Part shown: piece by piece, positions 1-8,083 of the stretch
Layout of the letters: every line of letters starts with the position of its first letter
How positions within the stretch are numbered: the first letter of the stretch is position 1
Origin: CAZHZT01 sp964537285
Lineage (GTDB): Bacteria > Bacteroidota > Bacteroidia > Chitinophagales > Saprospiraceae
Length of the DNA stretch: 30,099 nucleotides
Direction of reading: 5' to 3'
Assembly (NCBI GenBank): GCA_964537285.1
Contig: CAZHZT010000069.1
Coordinates: 1-30,099 of the forward strand
Notes under the pieces: model-generated
Told to the model about the DNA's origin: nothing
The model's database searches: none
The model's input: the letters and a program-made list of their open reading frames with translations, nothing else
Program-made: the position numbers and the translations under genes

Positions 1-11
1 AGAATTGAATA

Positions 12-51
12 CAGCCTTGATTTTTTGCTACTTTTTTATCAAGAAAAAAGT
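12..51. repeat. Dispersed 40-bp repeat, copy 1
   Basis: This stretch is 39/40 identical to 17022-17061. It contains two short overlapping inverted repeats (CTTGAT/ATCAAG and ACTTTTT/AAAAAGT). Both copies lie 45-55 bp from a CATGAGTCAT-type hairpin downstream of a minus-strand gene, so the repeat and hairpin seem to travel together as a 3'-end module. Function unknown. Confidence 0.75.
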
Positions 52-94
52 AGAAAAATACCTGATTAACAGACACATACAAAGGCTTTTCACA

Positions 95-134
95 AAACAT
101 GAGTCATCCCGAAAATTCGGGATGACTCATGTTT
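95..134 (-). terminator. Hairpin terminator of the choice-of-anchor B gene
   Basis: Perfect inverted repeat with 19-bp arms and a 2-nt AA loop, 12 nt beyond the stop codon of the minus-strand gene. Read on the minus strand it is followed by TTTTG. The core ATCCCGAA/TTCGGGAT recurs at 5818-5857 and 22704-22747, so this is also a dispersed repeat. Confidence 0.7.
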
Positions 135-146
135 CTTAAAAGATCT

Positions 147-2543
147 TTATTGTTTTACGATCTTAAGCATTTCGCTATTACTATTGGTAGATTCCAATCG
201 CACAAAGAAGATTCCTGCATGAGGAAGATCATCAAGCTCAATAACAGCATTAGGTTGATTGACTGCAATGCTTGACACTTTTCTTCCGTTCACATCATAA
301 ACAACCAATTGAGCTTCCTCAAGCATTTCCGTCATTTCTACAGTTACAAAAGTATTGCTGATAGAAGGATTCGGGAAAGCACTTAGGCGTGTATTGTTAT
401 CGGAAATTGCGTTAATGGCTGTGGTAGTAGCAGTAGTCGTATCCGTAACTAAAAAAGCATCAAAACCAGCTTCCAACAGGTGGCCGCTACCCGGAAGATC
501 TGAAGTGCGAAGGAAGATAGACATATCATCTGTTAATTCGATAATATCTTTAAGCGTATCGCTATATACTTCCCAGCTGTTTTGGGTTTCTGTAATTTCT
601 CTGATAATCACCTCATCGGTTCCGTTGGTAACACCTACTTCCAATTTATCATCCGGATCGCCATTTCCACCATCATTGAAGAACCAAAGGCTGTAATTAA
701 ATACAGGATATTCATATTTTGATAGTAGTTCCATTGCAGGGGAAATAAGAACCGTAAAGCCGTTGTCCACGTCATCGTTACCAGCACTGCCACCGCCATT
801 ACCGGTAACATAGCACATATCGCCATAATCGTTAAGTACATCCAGCTCAGGGTTAGCTTCACCGCCCTGATACGTAGTTCCTACGGGCTCACCCATTTCC
901 CAGTTGCCTGTTTCAGCAGAGTTTTCAGCCAATTTCCAATTAAAATCAGTGAAGAAATCATCCTGATACCCTTCATCCAGTTCAATCACTACTGAAGTAG
1001 GTTGATTGAGATCAATTTCCACTTTATTATGCAAGTAGCCCCAAGAACCGGCAAATATGTCGTACTGCCCACCGATCAAACCATTCAAAGAGAAGTTACC
1101 GTTGCCGTCTGAAACAGATTCAAAAGAAGTTGTATTATTAAAAACCAACACTTTAGCATTTGGAATAGGATCACCATTATCACTTCTCACGACCTGACCA
1201 GTTACCATAAAGTTCGGCATTGGATCAAGTTCTACGTCCAAAATAGTGATTTCACCATTAACCAGAGTAGCTGATACCGTTTTAGGGAAATAACCTAATT
1301 TAGTAAACGTTACATCGAAGGTACCAGCAGTTGCCACCCCCGTCTTATACTCACCAGAAACATTGGTTACGCTTTGATTAAGCTCCACTGCATCCATAGA
1401 TACATCAACGCCAGCAATATTATCTTGTGTTTCTGAATCGGTAACGATTCCTTGTAATCTGGCTGCACGCACATAATTTGGCTCAAGCACATAGAGTCCA
1501 TTGCCAATATCAGTAACCAGTACTAAGCCAGAAGGAAGGAAGGGGTAAGCTCCCCAAGCGCCACTAAAACCAGTATTGGCAGGGATATAGGTATCAAAAT
1601 TTCCAACTTCAATCAAATTATCAGGAACGGATGCATCTACGATAATACAACCATCCGTGTAGTAAGAAATGATGATGTAGTCGTTCCAAACGTGCACATT
1701 ATGAGGAATTACACCTACGCCTAATGTCGTTAAAGGACGAAACTGGTTCAGTTCCTTAATATCGTTCTTATCTGAAATATCGTAAGAACCACAAGGCGCA
1801 TTCGCTAGCTCATCCGTAGTAAAGATAGTATTTCCATCATCTGACAACCAGGTATTGTGTGTAAAAGTAGCGCCGGTTGATTGTGTATTCACTAAAGCAG
1901 GATTAGTCAAATCGCTTACATCATAAATGGCAAAAACACCTTGATATATTTCAGAACTATATAGGAAGTTATCTCTGGCATACACATCATGAGAATAAAT
2001 GGGTGGGCCTGCACCAACAAATTGAGGACCGAAGGGGTCGGTTGCCACATCTACATACAGCACACCACCGGAGTTGATATTGGCTCCAGCCAGGTAGCAA
2101 GTACCAAATTCATCAATATACAAATTATGAATCGTCGATAAAGTTCCTAACCCGGGAAGATCAGGTGCCCAATAGAACCAATCATCGTTTGTTAAACCAT
2201 CAGGTAAGTTTTCAAGATTCACGACTAATAGGCCGTCGCCGCCTTCATTAGTTACATAAGCATAGTGATCCCAGGTTTTAATATCTCTCCATGTGGTGGA
2301 AGGACCGGGGATGAAAGCTGCCTCATAAGGATTTTCAGGATCTTCTAAACTAACGATGGAGAATCCGTTTCGCACACCAACTAGAGCATATTCTGTGCCG
2401 TCAGGAGCTGCCCACCCCCAAATGTCGCTAAGGTCAGCATCGTAAGGAAGGTCGGAAATGTAATTTACATTGAGCTGTGCCTCAAGTTGTAAAAAACCAA
2501 ATAAGGATACAAGTGAGAGTGTAATCCAGAACTTTTTCATCAT
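147..2543 (-). CDS. Secreted choice-of-anchor B family protein with T9SS sorting domain
   Basis: A 798-residue exported protein. Residues 1-22 form a signal peptide ending LQLEAQ. Residues about 25-360 resemble the choice-of-anchor B/LVIVD beta-propeller type, with repeated strands such as YSHDVYARDNFLYSS and IPHNVHVWNDYIIISYY. Two carboxypeptidase-regulatory-like beta-sandwich domains follow (about 363-440 and 447-525). Residues 530-700 are an Asp/Gly-rich jelly-roll-like module, and about 715-798 form a T9SS type A C-terminal domain (FPNPS near its start, MLKIVKQ at the end). Family knowledge places it on the surface or in the medium through T9SS, and porT is nearby. The ligand is unknown. 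The first two codons are both ATG, so the start could be one codon later. A TAnnTTTG motif lies about 50 bp upstream. Confidence 0.88.
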   Translation of the reverse strand: MMKKFWITLSLVSLFGFLQLEAQLNVNYISDLPYDADLSDIWGWAAPDGTEYALVGVRNGFSIVSLEDPENPYEAAFIPGPSTTWRDIKTWDHYAYVTNEGGDGLLVVNLENLPDGLTNDDWFYWAPDLPGLGTLSTIHNLYIDEFGTCYLAGANINSGGVLYVDVATDPFGPQFVGAGPPIYSHDVYARDNFLYSSEIYQGVFAIYDVSDLTNPALVNTQSTGATFTHNTWLSDDGNTIFTTDELANAPCGSYDISDKNDIKELNQFRPLTTLGVGVIPHNVHVWNDYIIISYYTDGCIIVDASVPDNLIEVGNFDTYIPANTGFSGAWGAYPFLPSGLVLVTDIGNGLYVLEPNYVRAARLQGIVTDSETQDNIAGVDVSMDAVELNQSVTNVSGEYKTGVATAGTFDVTFTKLGYFPKTVSATLVNGEITILDVELDPMPNFMVTGQVVRSDNGDPIPNAKVLVFNNTTSFESVSDGNGNFSLNGLIGGQYDIFAGSWGYLHNKVEIDLNQPTSVVIELDEGYQDDFFTDFNWKLAENSAETGNWEMGEPVGTTYQGGEANPELDVLNDYGDMCYVTGNGGGSAGNDDVDNGFTVLISPAMELLSKYEYPVFNYSLWFFNDGGNGDPDDKLEVGVTNGTDEVIIREITETQNSWEVYSDTLKDIIELTDDMSIFLRTSDLPGSGHLLEAGFDAFLVTDTTTATTTAINAISDNNTRLSAFPNPSISNTFVTVEMTEMLEEAQLVVYDVNGRKVSSIAVNQPNAVIELDDLPHAGIFFVRLESTNSNSEMLKIVKQ

Positions 2544-2590
2544 TTTCTTTTTCTAGCGTAAAATAATAATTGTTAAATCAGAGCAAAATG

Positions 2591-2598
2591 CAAATGTA
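2591..2598 (-). promoter_or_regulatory. Candidate -7 promoter box for the choice-of-anchor B gene
   Basis: The minus strand reads TACATTTG, a perfect match to the Bacteroidota TAnnTTTG box, about 48 bp before the start codon. No clear TTG -33 box is visible at the expected spacing, so the call rests on one box and its position. Confidence 0.4.
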
Positions 2599-2650
2599 TA
2601 AAACATATTCCACGGTTTTGGTTTTTGGTATTGATAAACTCTGTCAATCA

Positions 2651-3565
2651 CTAGACACATGTAAGAATGTATATATGTTCAAGCATCTCTTTTATCTGAT
2701 CAGGGTGGAAAGCTTTCCAGGCCTCTCTTTTTCTGAACCACGTCATTTGTCGTTTGGCATATCTCCGGGAATTTTGTTTGATAAGGTCAACCGCCTCCGA
2801 AAGTGAGGCATTCCCTTCAAAAAAATCAAATAATTCCTGATAGCCGACCGTTTGCAGGGGTTTTAGTTTTCGAAAAGGATATAGATTGCGAGCTTCTTCC
2901 TGCAAGCCATTCTCCATCATTTGATCCACTCTTTGGTTAATTCGATCGTAGAGCAATGCTCTTTCCCATTCTAATTTAATGTAAATTGGAGTAAAATCTC
3001 TTTCTTTAGAATTTTCATTTAGAAAAAAAGAATAAGGTTTTCCACTTACATCACAGACTTCCAAAGCCCGAATAAGCCTTCTCGAATTATAGATATCCAC
3101 TTTTTTAAAATACGCAGGATCCAGTATTTCAAGTTGTTTTTGTAAATACGCCAGACCCTTTTCCTCAAAAGCTTTCTGCCATTTTTCCCGAATAGCCCCG
3201 GGAACTTCCGGGAATTCATCCAGGCCTTCGCAAACGGCTCTTATAAAAAGACCAGAGCCTCCGGTCATCACTACCATTTGGTGCGTTTTAAATAGTCGAT
3301 TGAGAAGTGCTAAGGCATCGCGTTCGAAATCTCCAACGGTATAGGCATCGTGAATAGAAAAGGAATTGATGAAATGATGAGGTGCTTGTTGAAGTTCCTG
3401 TTCACTTGGTTTAGCCGTTCCGATGGTCATTTCCCGGTAGAACTGGCGGCTGTCAGCAGAAATTACCTCTGTTTTGAAATGTTGAGCCAGTTTTATCGCT
3501 ATCTTTGTTTTTCCGGAAGCGGTTGGCCCTCCGATAACCAAAAGAAACTTAGATGGTTTGTTCAT
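2651..3565 (-). CDS. miaA: tRNA dimethylallyltransferase MiaA
   Basis: A 304-residue cytoplasmic enzyme of normal family length that transfers the dimethylallyl group to N6 of A37 in tRNAs reading UNN codons. Seen directly: P-loop GGPTASGKT (residues 12-20), the DSRQ motif (38-41) followed by an MTIGTAKP segment, GGSGLFIRAV in the middle, and a C-terminal RRYAKRQMTWFRK segment typical of the tRNA-contacting part. The gene upstream diverges. Only 32 bp separate the start codon from a 166-bp palindromic repeat, so its promoter must overlap or lie inside that repeat. The choice-of-anchor B gene begins 107 bp downstream and appears to have its own promoter. Confidence 0.97.
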   Translation of the reverse strand: MNKPSKFLLVIGGPTASGKTKIAIKLAQHFKTEVISADSRQFYREMTIGTAKPSEQELQQAPHHFINSFSIHDAYTVGDFERDALALLNRLFKTHQMVVMTGGSGLFIRAVCEGLDEFPEVPGAIREKWQKAFEEKGLAYLQKQLEILDPAYFKKVDIYNSRRLIRALEVCDVSGKPYSFFLNENSKERDFTPIYIKLEWERALLYDRINQRVDQMMENGLQEEARNLYPFRKLKPLQTVGYQELFDFFEGNASLSEAVDLIKQNSRRYAKRQMTWFRKREAWKAFHPDQIKEMLEHIYILTCV

Positions 3566-3597
3566 TCTTTAGTGAAATTTTACCCTGGTATTTGGCG

Positions 3598-3763
3598 TTA
3601 AGTAGTTCACGGAATTAAACTACATAAACATATGATGCTCTTTTGCGCTGACTCTGCGTTGCTCAAAGCCTTGCTTAACATGGGCTAAGCGCGGTTTTCG
3701 CGCCTTGATTCAGCACAAAATAGCTATCATCTGTTTGGTAGCCCAATTCCGTGAACTACTTAA
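3598..3763. repeat. 166-bp palindromic repeat (family III, full copy)
   Basis: Perfect 19-bp terminal inverted repeats (TTAAGTAGTTCACGGAATT at the left, its complement at the right) enclose a second imperfect palindrome (TGATGCTCTTTTGCGCTGA against TCAGCACAAAATAGCTATCA). It fills most of the divergent gap between miaA and the DUF6794-like gene. I found no target duplication. Fragments of one end recur at 13911-13935 and 22678-22704. Confidence 0.75.
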
Positions 3764-3823
3764 ACAAATATTACGAAATCAAGCATTACCAGCAGGAAAA
3801 TTAAGGAACAAAATTAAATTAAA

Positions 3824-4363
3824 ATGAAGAAAGTATTTTTGTTAAGCTTCATAGTGATCACGTCTTTTCTTCAACTGGCAGCCCAGGAAGAAGCTATTGA
3901 AGGGTCCTTTGAGCAATCTTTTGAGAAGGAATACTCAAAAAGGATCCAGAAAGAATACCTGAACGGCGTTTATATTCCTAAAGATCTGGCGGACTCCTTT
4001 GTTCAACTCAGCAAGTTGACGGATAATGCTTCGGAGCAGAAGTTTAAAAATGCGCCCGAAGAATTTGCCGCAAAAAAGCTGCATTTCAGCCTGGGCCGTT
4101 GGATGATTTACAATTGGCAGTTTTATGAAGGCTCCCGGCTTTCCCATTATTTCCGCCAGATGGGGCTCACACATCCCGATGACATGGCTCAATTCATTAT
4201 TGTTACTTACCACCGCCACTTAAATAAAAAGCCCCTTAATCCCAAACCTCTTATCGAAGAATTCGTTAATAACAGGAAATCTTTAATCCAAAATCGCCTG
4301 AAGAAGGGAGAAGTTATCCACGAAGAAACGCGGAAGGTAGATCCCGATACGAGCAGGCGCTAA
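3824..4363 (+). CDS. Small exported protein, DUF6794-like
   Basis: A 179-residue protein with an N-terminal signal peptide (about residues 1-20, ending LQLAAQ) and no lipobox, so probably periplasmic. The central part contains KKLHFSLGRWMIYNW and, about 25 residues later, GLTHPDDMAQFIIVTYHRHL. This arrangement (HFSLG, then HPDD, then a YxRxL helix) is what I recall of the DUF6794 family, but I cannot verify the match. The C-terminus is basic and hydrophilic. Its stop lies 3 nt before the ubiE start, so it is almost certainly transcribed with ubiE and porT. No function is known; a link to T9SS or envelope biology is inference from position only. Confidence 0.8.
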   Translation: MKKVFLLSFIVITSFLQLAAQEEAIEGSFEQSFEKEYSKRIQKEYLNGVYIPKDLADSFVQLSKLTDNASEQKFKNAPEEFAAKKLHFSLGRWMIYNWQFYEGSRLSHYFRQMGLTHPDDMAQFIIVTYHRHLNKKPLNPKPLIEEFVNNRKSLIQNRLKKGEVIHEETRKVDPDTSRR

Positions 4364-4366
4364 ATA

Positions 4367-5104
4367 ATGATCATTTTGGCGGAACAGGTAAAACCTTACG
4401 AACAAGAAGGGAGCAAAAAACAGCAAGTGGAGCAAATGTTCGATAATATTGCTCCGAAATACGATTTTTTGAATCGATTCCTTTCTCTTGGAATTGATAT
4501 TTACTGGCGTAAAAAAGCCGTAAATCGATTAAAAGATCAACAGATTAAACAGGTACTGGATATTGCAACCGGTACAGCAGATGTAGCTTTGGAGATTTAC
4601 AAGCAAATAAAACCGGATCATATCACCGGAGTGGATATCTCTGATAAAATGCTTGAAATTGGCCGGGAGAAAATTCTTGGTAAAACGCTTCAAAAATACA
4701 TCACGCTGGAAAACGGAGATTCGGAGAACTTGCGATTTGAAGACAATACCTTTGACGCTATCACCGTTGCTTTTGGGGTTCGCAACTTTGAGAACCTCTC
4801 AAAAGGCCTGGCAGAGATGTACCGCGTACTGAAGCCCGGAGGAAAGTTAATCATTCTTGAATTTTCAAAACCTAAAGTTTTTCCGTTCAAGCAACTATTT
4901 AACTTTTATTTTAAAAATATTTTGCCCATTATTGGGAAATGGAATTCCAAGGACCCCAAAGCGTATCAATACTTATTTGAATCCGTACAAGCTTTCCCGG
5001 AAGGGGAAAAGTTTATTCATATTTTATCATCGGTTGGTTTTAAATCGAACCAAAATATCCCATTAACTTTAGGCGTATGTTCCATCTATCAGTCCGAAAA
5101 GTAG
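4367..5104 (+). CDS. ubiE: Demethylmenaquinone methyltransferase UbiE/MenG
   Basis: A 245-residue SAM-dependent methyltransferase, full length for the family. Seen: N-terminal VEQMFDNIAPKYDFLNRFLS, SAM motif I LDIATGTAD (residues 64-72), acidic residue of motif II in TGVDISDKML (D90), and YRVLKPGGKLIILEFSKP near residue 152. It performs the last step of menaquinone synthesis, C-methylation of demethylmenaquinone; Bacteroidota use menaquinone rather than ubiquinone, so MenG activity is expected. The ATG follows the previous stop by 3 nt. The last 28 nt overlap porT in another frame, which implies translational coupling. Confidence 0.96.
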   Translation: MIILAEQVKPYEQEGSKKQQVEQMFDNIAPKYDFLNRFLSLGIDIYWRKKAVNRLKDQQIKQVLDIATGTADVALEIYKQIKPDHITGVDISDKMLEIGREKILGKTLQKYITLENGDSENLRFEDNTFDAITVAFGVRNFENLSKGLAEMYRVLKPGGKLIILEFSKPKVFPFKQLFNFYFKNILPIIGKWNSKDPKAYQYLFESVQAFPEGEKFIHILSSVGFKSNQNIPLTLGVCSIYQSEK

Positions 5105-5799
5105 CATTCTTATCGTTTTTATTGCTTACACTGAGCACAGGCTTATTGAATGCCCAATCCGTAAAGGGTAATTATAATTTCCTGGATTTCCAGCAGAAGC
5201 CTTATTACTTTGGCATCACATTGGCCATCAATTCCTCTAATTTCAGGATTTTCAACTCCACTGACCTGATCTTGAACGACAGTATCCGGACGGTCGAGGC
5301 CGTTCGGGGGCCGGGCTTTAACCTCGGCATCGTAAGTAATTTAAAGATCGGACAATACTTTGATTTCCGTTTTTTGCCAACGCTTTCGTTTGCAGAAAGA
5401 AATATTGAATACACAGGTACCTCCGAGTTCAGAAATGTTTCTACCAGACGCATTGAATCTGTATTTGTAGAATTACCTTTCCACATCCGGTATAAATCGA
5501 AGCCCTACAATGATATGCGTTTATTCGTGATCGCCGGGGTGAAGTACTCCTTCGATGTGGCGAGTGAGTCACGCTCCCGCCAGGCAGATGAATTGGTTAA
5601 AATATCTCCAACAGATTTTGCCTTTGAATACGGAGCGGGCTTTCAGTTCTTTTTCCCTTACTTCATCTTTTCTCCGGAGATTAAAATATCACAAGGCATC
5701 AGCAATATTTTCCTTTTCGATGATCAGCTGAATGAGTCTAGCGTAATTGAAAAGATTCTTTCTCAAACCTTTACGATTTCTTTTCACTTCGAAGGTTAA
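5077..5799 (+). CDS. porT: PorT, outer-membrane component of type IX secretion
   Basis: A 240-residue outer-membrane beta-barrel, close to the usual PorT length. A signal peptide (residues 1-27, ending LLNAQ) is followed by alternating strands: KPYYFGITLAINSSNF, GPGFNLGIVSNLKIGQYFDFRFLP, VFVELPFHIRYKSK and a near-terminal FFPYFIFSPEIKISQG. These segments are typical of the PorT family, and a ubiE-porT neighbourhood is familiar in Bacteroidota. PorT is required for T9SS export; two likely T9SS substrates are encoded in this window. It overlaps ubiE by 28 nt and ends 18 nt before a strong hairpin terminator. Confidence 0.9.
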   Translation: MFHLSVRKVAFLSFLLLTLSTGLLNAQSVKGNYNFLDFQQKPYYFGITLAINSSNFRIFNSTDLILNDSIRTVEAVRGPGFNLGIVSNLKIGQYFDFRFLPTLSFAERNIEYTGTSEFRNVSTRRIESVFVELPFHIRYKSKPYNDMRLFVIAGVKYSFDVASESRSRQADELVKISPTDFAFEYGAGFQFFFPYFIFSPEIKISQGISNIFLFDDQLNESSVIEKILSQTFTISFHFEG

Positions 5800-5817
5800 A
5801 GGGAGGGAAGGCACTAT

Positions 5818-5857
5818 AAAAATGAGTCATCCCGAAAATTCGGGATGACTCATTTTT
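5818..5857 (+). terminator. Rho-independent terminator after porT
   Basis: Perfect 19-bp arms with a 2-nt loop, followed by a run of seven T. The stem core ATGAGTCATCCCGAA is identical to the hairpin at 95-134. It ends the DUF6794-like/ubiE/porT operon. Confidence 0.85.
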
Positions 5858-5905
5858 TTGGTCAAAGAACTTCACAAACCGCCTTAAATCAAATATTAAT
5901 TATTG

Positions 5906-6075
5906 CAGCAATTCTCGTTTTGGAAATCCAAAACCAAATTTACGCCGCTTCGCGGCGATATTTTCTTTTAAGGGAGGCCGAAAGGGCTATTTTGCGAAGC
6001 AAAATAGCCCTTTCGGCCTCCCTTAAAAGAATTCCGCGCCGTAGGCGCGTTTATTTTTCAAAGCGAGAATCGCTG
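5906..6075 (-). mobile_element. MITE-like element family II, copy A (intact, 9-bp TSD)
   Basis: A 170-bp non-coding element bounded by CAGCAATTCTCG and CGAGAATCGCTG (imperfect terminal inverted repeats). It is flanked by a perfect 9-bp direct repeat TAATTATTG (5897-5905 and 6076-6084). Inside are three hairpins: CGCCGCTTCGCGGCG, a central stem with 31-bp perfect arms (5965-5995/5999-6029, GAA loop), and CGCGCC...GGCGCG. Related copies are at 25366-25625 and 29330-29460, in the opposite orientation. It sits between the convergent porT and ACP phosphodiesterase-like genes. No transposase is encoded. Confidence 0.85.
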
Positions 6076-6101
6076 TAATTATTGTGGCAACATGAAGTTC
6101 T

Positions 6102-6707
6102 TTAAAATTCGGGATGACTCATATTTATCGTGTCTAATTTATTTTTCACAGCTACCATCAATTCAGGGAAGAAAGCCAGGAACTCCTCTTGGAAGAGATC
6201 ATAAAATTGAAACAAGTGCTCGGTGGCATTATCCATTTGCTCTGGTTTGGAACTTCTGCTTTTGATCCCTTTAAAAGCTCTCCGAAGTCCAATTTCTTCT
6301 TTGTATTTCGACAGCCAGTCGTCCTGGATCATTTTAGGAAGATAACGTTTTAAATGAGGAGGCATTTCTTCCATTCTGGCCAAAAGGATTTTGTACACCC
6401 ATGTTGTAAATGATTCGAGAGAGATTTCGGAAAATGCATTCCAATTATTGGCCAGGAGGTAGTCAAAATAGATATCCATTACTACCGGGGAGTACTTCCT
6501 ATGCAGGGGTCTTAGGCGCTTTACACTTTTTTTTACTATTGGATGATTGTCCGTAAATTCATCAATTAGATAATGCAATTCAACGCCTTTCTGAACAGAA
6601 ATTGACAAACTTTTAACCTCTTTATTGTTGATAAAATCAGTAATAAAATTGCCGATTAATATATCTTCGTGCTTGCCCGACAGGAAAACATGAGCTAAAT
6701 GATTCAT
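6102..6707 (-). CDS. Acyl carrier protein phosphodiesterase-like protein (DUF479)
   Basis: A 201-residue cytoplasmic protein that begins MNHLAHVFLSG, followed by LIGNFITDF and GVELHYLIDEFTDNHP. This is the pattern of the AcpH family, which removes 4'-phosphopantetheine from holo-ACP. The helical remainder includes HRKYSPVVMDIYFDYLLANNW, with the conserved Asp and Tyr of the family. The reaction is inferred from the family. The last six codons (MSHPEF) and the stop are written by half of the ATGAGTCATCCCGAA dispersed repeat, so the native tail was probably replaced. No clear terminator lies beyond the stop apart from the family II element. Confidence 0.85.
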   Translation of the reverse strand: MNHLAHVFLSGKHEDILIGNFITDFINNKEVKSLSISVQKGVELHYLIDEFTDNHPIVKKSVKRLRPLHRKYSPVVMDIYFDYLLANNWNAFSEISLESFTTWVYKILLARMEEMPPHLKRYLPKMIQDDWLSKYKEEIGLRRAFKGIKSRSSKPEQMDNATEHLFQFYDLFQEEFLAFFPELMVAVKNKLDTINMSHPEF

Positions 6708-6742
6708 GCACTTTTTTTGTTGAGTAGGAAGTTCTTGGCTCT

Positions 6743-6840
6743 GGGTGATTTCATTTGGTCGAAATTTATTTGGGAAGTCCTTAAAGCAGGCCGTTAGGCC
6801 TGCTTTATGTTCTTAAAATGTTTACCAAATAAAATCATCT
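6743..6840. repeat. About 100-bp palindromic repeat (family IV, compact copy)
   Basis: Imperfect palindrome with ends TGATTTCATTTGG and CCAAATAAAATCA. At its centre is a strong hairpin, AAAGCAGGCC GTTA GGCCTGCTTT. The same arms recur at 9407-9463 and 9821-9877, where they are pushed apart by about 360 bp. It lies in the divergent gap upstream of the ACP phosphodiesterase-like gene. Confidence 0.75.
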
Positions 6841-6874
6841 AGAACCAAGTTTTTGTACTTACGGTTTTACCCGA

Positions 6875-6921
6875 TAGACTTTATTCTGAAATAGTTGTTA
6901 ACTATTTCAGAATAAAGTCTA
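6875..6921. repeat. 47-bp perfect hairpin upstream of the aminotransferase operon
   Basis: Inverted repeat with 22-bp perfect arms (TAGACTTTATTCTGAAATAG and its complement, plus TT) and a 3-nt loop, 48 bp before the sugar aminotransferase start. There is no T-run on either strand, so it could be a leader structure, an operator or a decayed repeat rather than a terminator. Confidence 0.7.
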
Positions 6922-6969
6922 ATACTAACCATCTATTATTACATTTATTATAAAAAAAAGATTCCAGCT

Positions 6970-8082
6970 ATGATGAATATTCCATTCTTCTCTTTCAAAG
7001 GTATGCACCCGGCTATTAGGAATGAGGTCATCCAGGCGATGGAAGCGTTCTACGATTCCAACTGGTATGTTTTGGGCAGTAAAGTAAAACAATTCGAGAA
7101 GGAATATGCGGCTTACTCTGGAGTCAATCATGCCATCGGAGTAGCCAATGGACTCGATGCACTGCACATTGCACTCAAGACATTGGAAGTTGGAGAAAAC
7201 CATGAAGTGATCGTTCCTTCCAATACTTATATAGCTACATGGTTAGCTATTTCTTATGTTGGAGCTAAAATTATACCTGTGGAGCCAGACCCAAGGACTT
7301 ATAATCTCGACCCTGACCGCATTGAAGAAGCTATTACATCAAAAACGAAAGCGATCATGCCTGTTCACCTATACGGCCAGGCGTGTGAAATGGATAAGAT
7401 TATGGCCATAGCCAAAAAACATAATCTTTATGTAGTAGAAGATAATGCCCAGGCTCAGGGGGCAAAATGTGGAGGTCAACGTACAGGCAGCTTTGGAGAT
7501 ATCAACGGAGTTAGCTTTTACCCGGGAAAAAATTTGGGTGCCATTGGGGATGCAGGGGCCATTACCACTCAATCTGAAGAGCTGGCGCATCATTCCAGAG
7601 TAATCCGCAACTATGGATCGCAGGTAAAATACAAAAACGAACGCATAGGCATCAATTCTCGTCTTGATGAGGCACAGGCTCCCATTCTAAGTATCAAATT
7701 AAAACATTTGGATTCCTGGAATGCAGAAAGAGCTCAGGTAGCCAATAAATATTATCAAAGACTGGCAGATATCGAAGGCTTAACGCTTCCATACATTGCT
7801 GACAATGTCAGCAGCGTATGGCATCAATTTATTATCCGGGTAGAAAAACGCGACCAAATGATGGCTTTTCTCAAAGAACAGGGCATTGGCACGTTGATCC
7901 ACTACCCTATCCCGCCACATCTTCAAGAAGCCTACAAACATTTAGGCTATAAAACGGGCGATTTTCCGATCGCTGAAGAAATTGCTACCACGGCATTGAG
8001 TTTACCGATCTATCCAGGCTTAAGTGATAACGAAATTGACTACATTTGCGACCATATTAAAGAATTCATGAAAAGACATTGA
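6970..8082 (+). CDS. DegT/DnrJ/EryC1/StrS-family sugar aminotransferase
   Basis: A 370-residue PLP enzyme, full length. The PLP-binding lysine is K187 in FYPGKNLGA. Other family landmarks are IGVANGLDALHIAL, VIVPSNTYIATWLAI, VVEDNAQAQGAK with the PLP-contacting Asp, and a C-terminal HYPIPPHLQEAY block. Such enzymes transaminate keto-sugar nucleotides. The HYPIPPHLQ block resembles the dTDP-3-keto-6-deoxyhexose 3-aminotransferases FdtB/QdtB, but the substrate cannot be settled from sequence alone. No other sugar-nucleotide genes are in the window. The next gene starts 1 nt after this stop. Two ATGs in a row make the exact start uncertain by one codon. Confidence 0.93.
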   Translation: MMNIPFFSFKGMHPAIRNEVIQAMEAFYDSNWYVLGSKVKQFEKEYAAYSGVNHAIGVANGLDALHIALKTLEVGENHEVIVPSNTYIATWLAISYVGAKIIPVEPDPRTYNLDPDRIEEAITSKTKAIMPVHLYGQACEMDKIMAIAKKHNLYVVEDNAQAQGAKCGGQRTGSFGDINGVSFYPGKNLGAIGDAGAITTQSEELAHHSRVIRNYGSQVKYKNERIGINSRLDEAQAPILSIKLKHLDSWNAERAQVANKYYQRLADIEGLTLPYIADNVSSVWHQFIIRVEKRDQMMAFLKEQGIGTLIHYPIPPHLQEAYKHLGYKTGDFPIAEEIATTALSLPIYPGLSDNEIDYICDHIKEFMKRH

Positions 8083-8083
8083 T

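Noticed and set aside
5845..6078. 77-codon plus-strand frame across the porT/AcpH gap
   Set aside because: It is a translation of the terminator stem and the family II element, with no protein features.
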